Shown here: positions 1 to 12,111 of the stretch, piece by piece
How the letters are laid out: each line of letters opens with the position of its first letter
Numbering within the stretch: the stretch's first letter is position 1
NCBI GenBank assembly: GCA_947568835.1
Contig: CANOQG010000001.1
Coordinates: 372,001 to 436,000 of the forward strand
DNA length: 64,000 nucleotides
Source of the DNA: Protonemura montana
Taxonomy: Eukaryota > Arthropoda > Insecta > Plecoptera > Nemouridae
Direction: 5' to 3'
The notes under the pieces: model-generated
What the model was told of the DNA's origin: nothing
Databases searched by the model: none
Seen by the model: the letters and a program-made list of their open reading frames with translations, nothing else
Made by a program: the position numbers and the translations under genes

Positions 1-1896
1 ATGCTAGCAATTCGCTCCAGACACTTTGCCTCACTAGCAAGAAGCTCCAGGCACTCTGCTTTGCTTGCCAGACGCTCCAGACACTCATCCATGCTAGCCA
101 GACGCTCCAGACACTCTTCTTTGCTAGCAAGACGTTTCAGACACTCTTCCTCGCTAGCTAGACGCCCCAGACACTCTGCCTTGGAAGTAAGATGATCCAG
201 ACTATCTGCCACGCTAGCTAGACGCTCCAGACACTCTGCATTGGTAGTTAGATGCTCCAGACTATCTGCCACGCTAGCTAGACGCTCCAGACACTCTGCC
301 TCGCTACCCAGACGCTCCAGAAACTCTGCCTCGCTAGATTGGCGTCAGATACTTTGCCTTGCTAGACAGACGCTCCATACACTCTCGTTTTATTGCAAAT
401 CGCTTCAGACACTTTGCCTCGGTAATAACACGCACAAGAAACTCTGCCTCGCTAGCATGACGCTCCAGACACTCTGCCACGCTAGTCAGACGCTCCAGAC
501 ACTCTGCCTCGCTAGCAAGACGCTCCAGAATTTCTGCTTAACTATCCAGACGCTCCAGACACTCTGCCATGCTAGCCAGACGCTGCAGACACTCTGCCTC
601 ACTAGCAAAAAGCTCCAGACACTCTGCATCGCTACCCAGGCGCTCCAGACGCTTTGCTTTAATATTTTATGCTACGCTAGCCAGTGGCTCCAGACACACT
701 GCCACGCTAGCTTGACGCTCTAGGCACTCTGCCTCGCTATTTAGTAGCTCCAGAAACTCTGCCTCGCTAGCCAGGCACTCCAGACACTCTGGCTCGCTAC
801 CAGGACGCTCCAGACACTCTGCCTTCCTAGCCAGCCGCTCCAGACACTCTGCCATGCTAGCCAGAGATTTCAGACACTCTGCTACGCTAGCTAGACGCTC
901 CAGACACTCTGCCACGCTAGCTAGAAGCTCCAGACACTCTGCCTTGCTACTTAGACCCTTCAGACACTCTGCCTCGCTAGCCAGGCGCTCCAGACACTCT
1001 GCCTCGCTACCCAGACGCTCCAGACTATCTGCCACGCTAGCCAGTGGCTCCAGAATATTTGCCACGCTAGCCAGAGGCTCCAGACACTCTGCCACGCTAG
1101 CTGGACGCTCCAGACACTCTGCATCGCTAACCAGGCGCTCCAGACACTCTGCCTCGCTATCCAGACGCTCCAGACACTCTGCCTCGCTACCCAGACGCTC
1201 CAGACACTCTGCCTCCCTAGCCAGCCGCTCCAGACACTCTGCCATGCTAGCCAGAGATTTCAGACACTCTGCTACGCTAGCTAGACGCTCCAGACACTCT
1301 GCCACGCTAGCTAGACGCTCTAGACACTCTGCCTTGCTACCCAGACCCTCCAGACACTCTGCCCCGCTAGCCAGGCGCTCCAGACACTCTGCCTCGCTAC
1401 CCAGACGCTCCAGACACTCTGCTTCGCTAGCCAGGCGCTCCAGACACTCTGATTCGCTACCCAGACGCTCCAGACACTCTGCTACGCTAGCTAGACGCTC
1501 CAGACACTCTGTCTTGCTACCCAGACGCTCCAGACTATCTGCCACGCTAGCCAGTGGCTCCAGATTATCTGCCACGCTAGCCAGAGGCTCCAGACACTCT
1601 GCTACGCTAGCTAGACGCTCCAGACACTCTGCTACGCTAGCCAGCCGCTCCAGACACTCTGCCATGCTAGCCCGACGTTTCAGACTTACTGCCACGCGAG
1701 CCAGAGGTTTCAGACACTCTGCTACGCTAGCTAGACTCTCCAGACTCTCTGCCTCGCTAGCTAGACGCTCCAGACACTCTGCCTTGCTACCCAGACCCTC
1801 CAGACACTCTGCCTCGCTAGCCAGGCGCTCCAGACACGCTGCCTCGCTACCCAGACGCTCCAGACTCTCTGTCTTGCTAGCTAGTCGCTCTAGACA
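1..1896. repeat. HOR copy H0 (partial, left end cut)
   Basis: The window starts 427 bp after where the anchor would lie. Bases 1 to about 1085 repeat at 2324-3408 (offset 2323). The 28-bp unit is at 343-370 and the 15-bp half-unit deletion at about 671. From about 1439 to 1896 the copy follows the tail also seen at 22150-22607 (offset 20711), so H0 is a mosaic of two HOR classes. Confidence 0.85.
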
Positions 1897-1926
1897 CTAA
1901 GCCTCGGTAAAAAGACACTCCAGACA
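1897..1926. repeat. Anchor unit (first of 22)
   Basis: This diverged unit with cactaagcctcggtaaaaag marks the HOR phase. Other copies begin at 4972, 8542, 12112, 15712, 19882, 21320, 22608, 26148, 28186, 29474, 33013, 35051, 38140, 40508, 41946, 44347, 47109, 50709, 54969, 59840 and 62478. Within it, + strand TAA and - strand TAG end the two main open frames. Confidence 0.9.
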
Positions 1927-2665
1927 CTTTTCCCCGCTTGCCAGACTCTCCAGACAGTCTGCCTTAGAAGCAAGACGCTCCAGACATTCTGCCTCACTTG
2001 CTAGACGCTCTAAACACTCTGTCTTAGAAGCAAGACGCTCCAGACACCCTGTCTCGCTTGCCAGACGCTCCAAACACTCTGTCTTAGAAGCAAGACGCTC
2101 CAGACACCCTGTTTGGCATGCCTGACGCTCCAGATACTCTGCTTTGCTTGCCAGACGCTCCAGACACTCTACCACGCTAGCCAAAAGCTACAGACCCCCT
2201 TCTTTGCTAGGAAGACGCTTTAGACACTCTACCTCGGTAATAAAACGCTCCAGAAACTCTGCCTCGCTTGCAAGACGCTCCAGACTATCTGCCTTCCTAG
2301 CCAGACTCTTCAGAAGCTCTGCCATGCTAGCAATTCGCTCCAGACACTTTGCCTCACTAGCAAGAAGCTCCAGGCACTCTGCTTTGCTTGCCAGACGCTC
2401 CAGACACTCATCCATGCTAGCCAGACGCTCCAGACACTCTTCTTTGCTAGCAAGACGTTTCAGACACTCTTCCTCGCTAGCTAGACGCCCCAGACACTCT
2501 GCCTTGGAAGTAAGATGATCCAGACTATCTGCCACGCTAGCTAGACGCTCCAGACACTCTGCATTGGTAGTTAGATGCTCCAGACTATCTGCCACGCTAG
2601 CTAGACGCTCCAGACACTCTGCCTCGCTACCCAGACGCTCCAGAAACTCTGCCTCGCTAGATTGG

Positions 2666-2693
2666 CGTCAGATACTTTGCCTTGCTAGACAGA
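2666..2693. repeat. 28-bp short unit (HOR marker)
   Basis: The unit starts at cgtcagatactttgc and lacks two bases of the consensus (cgctccag reduced to cgtcag). It shifts phase by -2 and occurs in most HORs, for example 343, 5801, 9371, 12941, 16541, 20711, 21819, 23437 and 57116. It is followed by the atypical cgttttattgcaaatcg unit. Confidence 0.88.
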
Positions 2694-3886
2694 CGCTCCA
2701 TACACTCTCGTTTTATTGCAAATCGCTTCAGACACTTTGCCTCGGTAATAACACGCACAAGAAACTCTGCCTCGCTAGCATGACGCTCCAGACACTCTGC
2801 CACGCTAGTCAGACGCTCCAGACACTCTGCCTCGCTAGCAAGACGCTCCAGAATTTCTGCTTAACTATCCAGACGCTCCAGACACTCTGCCATGCTAGCC
2901 AGACGCTGCAGACACTCTGCCTCACTAGCAAAAAGCTCCAGACACTCTGCATCGCTACCCAGGCGCTCCAGACGCTTTGCTTTAATATTTTATGCTACGC
3001 TAGCCAGTGGCTCCAGACACACTGCCACGCTAGCTTGACGCTCTAGGCACTCTGCCTCGCTATTTAGTAGCTCCAGAAACTCTGCCTCGCTAGCCAGGCA
3101 CTCCAGACACTCTGGCTCGCTACCAGGACGCTCCAGACACTCTGCCTTCCTAGCCAGCCGCTCCAGACACTCTGCCATGCTAGCCAGAGATTTCAGACAC
3201 TCTGCTACGCTAGCTAGACGCTCCAGACACTCTGCCACGCTAGCTAGAAGCTCCAGACACTCTGCCTTGCTACTTAGACCCTTCAGACACTCTGCCTCGC
3301 TAGCCAGGCGCTCCAGACACTCTGCCTCGCTACCCAGACGCTCCAGACTATCTGCCACGCTAGCCAGTGGCTCCAGAATATTTGCCACGCTAGCCAGAGG
3401 CTCCAGACACTCTGCCACGCTAGCTAGACGCTTCAGACACTCTGCCACGCTAGCCAGACGCTCCAGACACTCTGATTCGCTACCCAGACGTTCCAGACAC
3501 TTTCCCTCGCTCCCCAGACGCTCCAGACACTCTGCTTTGCTAGCCAGCCGCTTTAGACACTCTGCCACGCTAGCCAAACGCTCCAGACACTTTGCTACGC
3601 TAGCCAGACGCTCCAGACACTCTGATTCGCTACCCAGACGTTCCAGACACTTTTCCTTGCCACCCAGACGCTCCAGACACTCTGCCTCGCTAGCCAGGCG
3701 CTTCAGAAGCTCTGCCTCGCTAGCCAGGCGCTCCAGACACTCTGCCATGCTAGCCAGACGTTCCAGACACACTGCCTCGCTTGCCAGGCACTCAAAACAC
3801 TCTGACTCGCTAGCCAGGCGCTCCATACCTTCTTCCTTGCTAGCCTTTCGTTCCAGACTTTCTGCCTCGCTAGCAAGACGCTCAAG

Positions 3887-3918
3887 ACACAAACTGCCTC
3901 GCTTGCCAGGCGCTCCAG
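3887..3918. repeat. 32-bp long unit (HOR marker)
   Basis: The unit contains gctcaagacacaaactgcc, two bases longer than consensus, and restores the phase lost at the 28-bp unit. It recurs in class A and B copies (near 7487, 25207, 44967, 46017 and others). Class C and D copies and H20 lack it, which explains their off-by-two lengths. Confidence 0.85.
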
Positions 3919-4971
3919 ACACTCTGCCTCGCTACCCAGACGCTCCAGACACTTTGCCTCGCTATCCAGACGCTCCAGAGACTCTGCCTCGCTAGCCAGG
4001 CGCTTCAGACACTCTGCCTCGCTAGCTAGACGCTCCAGACACTCTGCCATGCTAGCCAGACGCTATAGACTATATGCCACGCTAGCCAGTGGCTCCAGAC
4101 TATCTGCCACGCTAGCCAGAGGCTCCAGACACTCTGCCATGCTAGCCAGACGCTTCAGACTTTCTGCCACGCTAGCCAAACGCTCCAGACACTCTGCCAC
4201 GCTAGCCAGACGCTCCAGACACTCTGATTCGCTACCTAGACGTTCCAGACACTTTGCCTTGCTACTGAGACGCTCCAGACTATCTGCCACGCTAGCCAGT
4301 GGCTCCAGATTATCTGCCACGCTAGCCAGAGGCTCCAGACACTCTGCCACGCTAGCAAGACGCTCCAGACACTCTGCCTCGCTAGCCAGGCGCTCCAGAC
4401 ACTCTGCCTTGCTACCCAAAATCTCCAGACACTCTGCCTCGCTAGCCAGCCGCTCCAGACACTCTGCCATGCTAGCCAGAGATTTCAGACACTCTGCCTC
4501 GCTAGCCAGGCGCTCCAGACACTCTGCCTCGCTACCCAGACGCTCTAGACACTCTGCCTCGCTAGCCAGCCGCTCCAGACACTCTGCCATGACAGCCAGA
4601 CGTTTCAGACTTACTGCCACGCTAGCCAGAGGTTTCAGACACTCTGCTACGCTAGCTAGACTCTCCAGACTCTCTGCCTTGCTAGCTAGATGCTCCAGAC
4701 ACTCTGCCTTGCTACCCAGACCCTCCAGACACTCTACCTCGCTAGCCAGGCGCTCCAGACACGCTGCCTCGCTACCCAGACGCTCCAGACTATCTGCCAC
4801 GCTAGCCAGTGGCTCCAGATTATCTGCCACGCTAGCCAGAGGCTCCAGACACTCTGCTACGCTAGCTAGACGCTCCAGACACTCTGCCTCGCTAGCCAGG
4901 CGCTCCAGACACGCTGCCTCGCTACCCAGACGCTCCAGACTCTCTGTCTTGCTAGCTAGTCGCTCTAGACA

Positions 4972-7900
4972 CTAAGCCTCGGTAAAAAGACACTCCAGAC
5001 ACTTTTCCCCGCTTGCCAGACTCTCCAGACAGTCTGCCTTAGAAGCAAGACGCTCCAGACATTCTGCCTCACTTGCTAGACGCTCTAAACACTCTGTCTT
5101 AGAAGCAAGACGCTCCAGACACCCTGTCTCGCTTGCCAGACGCTCCAAACACTCTGTCTTAGAAGCAAGACGCTCCAGACACCCTGTTTGGCATGCCTGA
5201 CGCTCCAGATACTCTGCTTTGCTTGCCAGACGCTCCAGACACTCTACCACGCTAGCCAGAAGCTACAGACACTCTACTTTGCTAGGAAGACGCTTTAGAC
5301 ACTCTACCTCGGTAATAAAACGCTCCAGAAACTCTGCCTCGCTTGCAAGACGCTCCAGACTATCTGCCTTCCTAGCCAGACTCTTCAGAAGCTCTGCCAT
5401 AATAGCAATTCGCTCCAGACACTTTGCCTCACTAGCAAGAAGCTCCAGGCACTCTGCTTTGCTTGCCAGACGCTCCAGACACTCATCCATGCTAGCCAGA
5501 CGCTCCAGACACGCTGCCTCGCTAAAAAGACGCTTCAGACACTCTGCCTCGCTAACAAGACGCTCTAGACACTCTGCTTTGCTAGCAAGACGTTTCAGAC
5601 ACTCTTCCTCGCTAGCTAGACGCCCCAGACACTCTGCCTTGGAAGTAAGATGCTCCAGACTATCTGCCACGCTAGCTAGACGCTCCAGACACTTTGCATT
5701 GGTAGTTAGATGCTCCAGACTATCTGCCACGCTAGCTAGACGCTCCAGACACTCTGCCTCGCTACCCAGACGCTCCAGAAACTCTGCCTCGCTAGATTGG
5801 CGTCAGACACTTTGCCTTGCTAGACAGACGCTCCATACACTCTCGTTTTATTGCAAATCGCTTCAGACACTTTGCCTCGGTAATAACACGCTCAAAAAAC
5901 TCTGCCTCGCTAGCAAGACGCTCCAGACACTCTGCTAAACTATCCAGACGCTCCAGACACTCTGCCATGCTAGCCAGACGCTGCAGACACTCTGCCTCAC
6001 TAGCAAAAAGCTCCAGACACTCTGCATCGCTACCCAGGCGCTCCAGACGCTTTGCTTTAATATTTTAATGCTTTAAACACTCTGCTACGCTAGCCAGTGG
6101 CTCCAGACACTCTGCCACGCTAGCTTGACGCTCTAGGCACTCTGCCTCGCTATTTAGACGCTCCAGAAACTCTGCCTCGCTAGCCAGGCACTCCAGACAC
6201 TCTGGCTCGCTACCAGGACGCTCCAGACACTCTGCCTTCCTAGCCAGCCGCTCCAGACACTCTGCCATGCTAGCCAGAGATTTCAGACACTCTGCTACGC
6301 TAGCTAGACGCTCCAGACACTCTGCCACGCTAGCTAGAAGCTCCAGACACTCTGCCTTGCTACTTAGACCCTTCAGACACTCTGCCTCGCTAGCCAGGCG
6401 CTCCAGACACTCTGCCTCGCTACCCAGACGCTCCAGACTATCTGCCACGCTAGCCAGTGGCTCCAGAATATTTGCCACGCTAGCCAGAGGCTCCAGACAC
6501 TCTGCCACGCTAGCTAGACGCTCCAGACACTCTGCATCGCTAACCAGGCGCTCCAGACACTCTGCCTCGCTATCCAGACGCTCCAGACACTCTGCCTCGC
6601 TACCCAGACGCTCCAGACACTCTGCCTCCCTAGCCAGCCACTCCAGACACTCTGCCATGCTAGCCAGAGATTTCAGACACTCTGCTACGCTAGCTAGACG
6701 CTCCAGACACTCTGCCACGCTAGCTAGACGCTCCAGACACTCTGCCTTGCTACCCAGACCCTCCAGACACTCTGCCCCGCTAGCCAGGCGCTCCAGACAC
6801 TCTGCCTCGCTACCCAGACGCTCCAGACACTCTGCCTCGCTACCTAGACGCTTCAGACTATCTGCCACGCTAGCCAGTTGCTCCAGACACTCTGCCACGC
6901 TAGCTAGACGCTCCAGGCACTCTGCCTCGCTACTAAGACGCTCCAGACACTCTGCCTCGCTAGCGAGGCATTCCAGCCACTCTGGTTCGCTACTCAGACG
7001 CTCCATACACTCTGCCACGCTAGCTAGACGCTCCAGACACTCTGCCACGCTAGCCAGACGCTCCAGACACTCTGATTCGCTACCCAGACGTTCCAGACAC
7101 TTTCCCCCGCTCCCCAGACGCTCCAGACACTCTGCCTCGCTAGCCAGCCGCTTTAGACACTCTGCCACGCTAGCCAAACGCTCCAGACACTTTGCTACGC
7201 TAGCCAGACGCTCCAGACACTCTGATTCGCTACCCAGACGTTCCAGACACTTTGCCTTGCCACCCAGACGCTCCAGACACTCTGCCTCGCTAGCCAGGCG
7301 CTTCAGAAGCTCTGCCTCGCTAGCCAGGCGCTCCAGACACTCTGCCATGCTAGCCAGACGTTCCAGACACACTGCCTCGCTTGCCAGGCACTCAAATCAC
7401 TCTGACTCGCTAGCCAGGCGCTCCATACCTTCTTCCTTGCTAGCCTTTCGTTCCAGACTTTCTGCCTCGCTAGCAAGCCGCTCAAGACACAAACTGCCTC
7501 GCTTTCCAGGCGCTCCAGACACTCTGCCTCGCTACCCAGACGCTCCAGACACTTTGCCTCGCTATCCAGACGCTCCAGAGACTCTGCCTCGCTAGCTAGA
7601 CGCTCCAGACACTCTGCCATGCTAGCCAGACGCTATAGACTATATGCCACGCTAGCCAGTGGCTCCAGACTATCTGCCACGCTAGCCAGAGGCTCCAGAC
7701 ACTCTGCCATGCTAGCCAGACGCTTCAGACTTTCTGCCACGCTAGCCAAACGCTCCAGACACTCTGCCACGCTAGCCAGACGCTCCAGACACTCTGATTC
7801 GCTACCTAGACGTTCCAGACACTTTGCCTTGCTACTGAGACGCTCCAGACTATCTGCCACGCTAGCCAGTGGCTCCAGATTATCTGCCACGCTAGCCAGA

Positions 7901-8541
7901 GGCTCCAGACACTCTGCCACGCTAGCAAGACGCTCCAGACACTCTGCCTCGCTAGCCAGGCGCTCCAGACACTCTGCTTTGCTACCCAAAATCTCCAGAC
8001 ACTCTGCCTCGCTAGCCAGCCGCTCCAGACACTCTGCCATGCTAGCCAGAGATTTCAGACACTCTGCCTCGCTAGCCAGGCGCTCCAGACACTCTGCCTC
8101 GCTACCCAGACGCTCTAGACACTCTGCCTCGCTAGCCAGCCGCTCCAGACACTCTGCCATGACAGCTAGACGTTTCAGACTTACTGCCACGCTAGCCAGA
8201 GGTTTCAGACACTCTGCTACGCTAGCTAGACTCTCTAGACTCTCTGCCTTGCTAGCTAGATGCTCCAGACACTCTGCCTTGCTACCCAGACCCTCCAGAC
8301 ACTCTACCTCGCTAGCCAGGCGCTCCAGACACGCTGCCTCGCTACCCAGACGCTCCAGACTATCTGCCACGCTAGCCAGTGGCTCCAGATTATCTGCCAC
8401 GCTAGCCAGAGGCTCCAGACACTCTGCTACGCTAGCTAGACGCTCCAGACACTCTGCCTCGCTAGCCAGGCGCTCCAGACACGCTGCCTCGCTACCCAGA
8501 CGCTCCTGACTCTCTGTCTTGCTAGCTAGTCGCTCTAGACA
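4972..8541. repeat. HOR copy H2 (3570 bp, class A)
   Basis: This is 119 x 30 bp and the first of three nearly identical tandem HORs. It carries the full head, the 28-bp unit (5801-5828), the AT-rich unit (6049-6079), the 32-bp acaaactg unit (near 7487) and a tail with cgctcctgac near 8502. Visible differences from H3 are few, including aa for gc at 5401-5402 and ctaaac for cttaac near 5935. Confidence 0.92.
6049..6079. repeat. AT-rich diverged unit pair
   Basis: The stretch tgctttaatattttaatg followed by ctttaaac is the most AT-rich point of the HOR. It recurs at 9619, 13189, 16789, 20959, 23745, 30610, 48187, 51787, 56047 and 60918. Versions shortened by 15 bp are at about 671, 2994 and 57440. 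It keeps the 30-bp register, so it looks like a diverged unit and not an insertion. Confidence 0.75.
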
Positions 8542-11500
8542 CTAAGCCTCGGTAAAAAGACACTCCAGACACTTTTCCCCGCTTGCCAGACTCTCCAGAC
8601 AGTCTGCCTTAGAAGCAAGACGCTCCAGACATTCTGCCTCACTTGCTAGACGCTCTAAACACTCTGTCTTAGAAGCAAGACGCTCCAGACACCCTGTCTC
8701 GCTTGCCAGACGCTCCAAACACTCTGTCTTAGAAGCAAGACGCTCCAGACACCCTGTTTGGCATGCCTGACGCTCCAGATACTCTGCTTTGCTTGCCAGA
8801 CGCTCCAGACACTCTACCACGCTAGCCAGAAGCTACAGACACTCTACTTTGCTAGGAAGACGCTTTAGACACTCTACCTCGGTAATAAAACGCTCCAGAA
8901 ACTCTGCCTCGCTTGCAAGACGCTCCAGACTATCTGCCTTCCTAGCCAGACTCTTCAGAAGCTCTGCCATGCTAGCAATTCGCTCCAGACACTTTGCCTC
9001 ACTAGCAAGAAGCTCCAGGCACTCTGCTTTGCTTGCCAGACGCTCCAGACACTCATCCATGCTAGCCAGACGCTCCAGACACGCTGCCTCGCTAAAAAGA
9101 CGCTTCAGACACTCTGCCTCGCTAACAAGACGCTCTAGACACTCTGCTTTGCTAGCAAGACGTTTCAGACACTCTTCCTCGCTAGCTAGACGCCCCAGAC
9201 ACTCTGCCTTGGAAGTAAGATGCTCCAGACTATCTGCCACGCTAGCTAGACGCTCCAGACACTTTGCATTGGTAGTTAGATGCTCCAGACTATCTGCCAC
9301 GCTAGCTAGACGCTCCAGACACTCTGCCTCGCTACCCAGACGCTCCAGAAACTCTGCCTCGCTAGATTGGCGTCAGACACTTTGCCTTGCTAGACAGACG
9401 CTCCATACACTCTCGTTTTATTGCAAATCGCTTCAGACACTTTGCCTCGGTAATAACACGCTCAAAAAACTCTGCCTCGCTAGCAAGACGCTCCAGACAC
9501 TCTGCTTAACTATCCAGACGCTCCAGACACTCTGCCATGCTAGCCAGACGCTGCAGACACTCTGCCTCACTAGCAAAAAGCTCCAGACACTCTGCATCGC
9601 TACCCAGGCGCTCCAGACGCTTTGCTTTAATATTTTAATGCTTTAAACACTCTGCTACGCTAGCCAGTGGCTCCAGACACTCTGCCACGCTAGCTTGACG
9701 CTCTAGGCACTCTGCCTCGCTATTTAGACGCTCCAGAAACTCTGCCTCGCTAGCCAGGCACTCCAGACACTCTGGCTCGCTACCAGGACGCTCCAGACAC
9801 TCTGCCTTCCTAGCCAGCCGCTCCAGACACTCTGCCATGCTAGCCAGAGATTTCAGACACTCTGCTACGCTAGCTAGACGCTCCAGACACTCTGCCACGC
9901 TAGCTAGAAGCTCCAGACACTCTGCCTTGCTACTTAGACCCTTCAGACACTCTGCCTCGCTAGCCAGGCGCTCCAGACACTCTGCCTCGCTACCCAGACG
10001 CTCCAGACTATCTGCCACGCTAGCCAGTGGCTCCAGAATATTTGCCACGCTAGCCAGAGGCTCCAGACACTCTGCCACGCTAGCTAGACGCTCCAGACAC
10101 TCTGCATCGCTAACCAGGCGCTCCAGACACTCTGCCTCGCTATCCAGACGCTCCAGACACTCTGCCTCGCTACCCAGACGCTCCAGACACTCTGCCTCCC
10201 TAGCCAGCCACTCCAGACACTCTGCCATGCTAGCCAGAGATTTCAGACACTCTGCTACGCTAGCTAGACGCTCCAGACACTCTGCCACGCTAGCTAGACG
10301 CTCCAGACACTCTGCCTTGCTACCCAGACCCTCCAGACACTCTGCCCCGCTAGCCAGGCGCTCCAGACACTCTGCCTCGCTACCCAGACGCTCCAGACAC
10401 TCTGCCTCGCTACCTAGACGCTTCAGACTATCTGCCACGCTAGCCAGTTGCTCCAGACACTCTGCCACGCTAGCTAGACGCTCCAGGCACTCTGCCTCGC
10501 TACTAAGACGCTCCAGACACTCTGCCTCGCTAGCGAGGCATTCCAGCCACTCTGGTTCGCTACTCAGACGCTCCATACACTCTGCCACGCTAGCTAGACG
10601 CTCCAGACACTCTGCCACGCTAGCCAGACGCTCCAGACACTCTGATTCGCTACCCAGACGTTCCAGACACTTTCCCCCGCTCCCCAGACGCTCCAGACAC
10701 TCTGCCTCGCTAGCCAGCCGCTTTAGACACTCTGCCACGCTAGCCAAACGCTCCAGACACTTTGCTACGCTAGCCAGACGCTCCAGACACTCTGATTCGC
10801 TACCCAGACGTTCCAGACACTTTGCCTTGCCACCCAGACGCTCCAGACACTCTGCCTCGCTAGCCAGGCGCTTCAGAAGCTCTGCCTCGCTAGCCAGGCG
10901 CTCCAGACACTCTGCCATGCTAGCCAGACGTTCCAGACACACTGCCTCGCTTGCCAGGCACTCAAATCACTCTGACTCGCTAGCCAGGCGCTCCATACCT
11001 TCTTCCTTGCTAGCCTTTCGTTCCAGACTTTCTGCCTCGCTAGCAAGCCGCTCAAGACACAAACTGCCTCGCTTTCCAGGCGCTCCAGACACTCTGCCTC
11101 GCTACCCAGACGCTCCAGACACTTTGCCTCGCTATCCAGACGCTCCAGAGACTCTGCCTCGCTAGCTAGACGCTCCAGACACTCTGCCATGCTAGCCAGA
11201 CGCTATAGACTATATGCCACGCTAGCCAGTGGCTCCAGACTATCTGCCACGCTAGCCAGAGGCTCCAGACACTCTGCCATGCTAGCCAGACGCTTCAGAC
11301 TTTCTGCCACGCTAGCCAAACGCTCCAGACACTCTGCCACGCTAGCCAGACGCTCCAGACACTCTGATTCGCTACCTAGACGTTCCAGACACTTTGCCTT
11401 GCTACTGAGACGCTCCAGACTATCTGCCACGCTAGCCAGTGGCTCCAGATTATCTGCCACGCTAGCCAGAGGCTCCAGACACTCTGCCACGCTAGCAAGA

Positions 11501-12111
11501 CGCTCCAGACACTCTGCCTCGCTAGCCAGGCGCTCCAGACACTCTGCTTTGCTACCCAAAATCTCCAGACACTCTGCCTCGCTAGCCAGCCGCTCCAGAC
11601 ACTCTGCCATGCTAGCCAGAGATTTCAGACACTCTGCCTCGCTAGCCAGGCGCTCCAGACACTCTGCCTCGCTACCCAGACGCTCTAGACACTCTGCCTC
11701 GCTAGCCAGCCGCTCCAGACACTCTGCCATGACAGCTAGACGTTTCAGACTTACTGCCACGCTAGCCAGAGGTTTCAGACACTCTGCTACGCTAGCTAGA
11801 CTCTCTAGACTCTCTGCCTTGCTAGCTAGATGCTCCAGACACTCTGCCTTGCTACCCAGACCCTCCAGACACTCTACCTCGCTAGCCAGGCGCTCCAGAC
11901 ACGCTGCCTCGCTACCCAGACGCTCCAGACTATCTGCCACGCTAGCCAGTGGCTCCAGATTATCTGCCACGCTAGCCAGAGGCTCCAGACACTCTGCTAC
12001 GCTAGCTAGACGCTCCAGACACTCTGCCTCGCTAGCCAGGCGCTCCAGACACGCTGCCTCGCTACCCAGACGCTCCTGACTCTCTGTCTTGCTAGCTAGT
12101 CGCTCTAGACA
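8542..12111. repeat. HOR copy H3 (3570 bp, class A)
   Basis: Same length and unit order as H2, with the 28-bp unit at 9371-9398 and the AT-rich unit at 9619-9649. The near-identity over 3.5 kb, set against clearly diverged units inside each HOR, points to recent duplication or homogenisation at HOR scale. Confidence 0.92.

Larger units (their letters stand above)
1897..4971. repeat. HOR copy H1 (3075 bp, mosaic)
   Basis: Length is 103 x 30 minus 15. One 28-bp unit (2666-2693) and one 32-bp unit (near 3887) cancel, and the 15-bp half-unit deletion is at about 2994. At about 3404-3440 the copy leaves the H0-like sequence and joins a different tail. The stretch 3404-4971 recurs at 45541-47108 (offset 42137). 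Confidence 0.88.

Noticed and set aside
2239..2244. AATAAA polyadenylation signal on the + strand, once per full head
   Set aside because: It is created by a variant unit (ggtaataaaacg) and there is no gene upstream to terminate.
3846..3862. CENP-B box-like sequence (tttcgttccagac)
   Set aside because: Only the first bases fit; the essential CGGG part of the box is missing.
4063..4080. TATA-like stretch ctatagactatatgcc as a promoter
   Set aside because: It is a variant of the ordinary unit, recurs once or more per HOR and has no downstream gene.
5637..5760. Insertion of foreign DNA at the ggtagttagatg units
   Set aside because: Flanking and internal bases keep the 30-bp register and the ctccagac core, so these are diverged units and not insertions.
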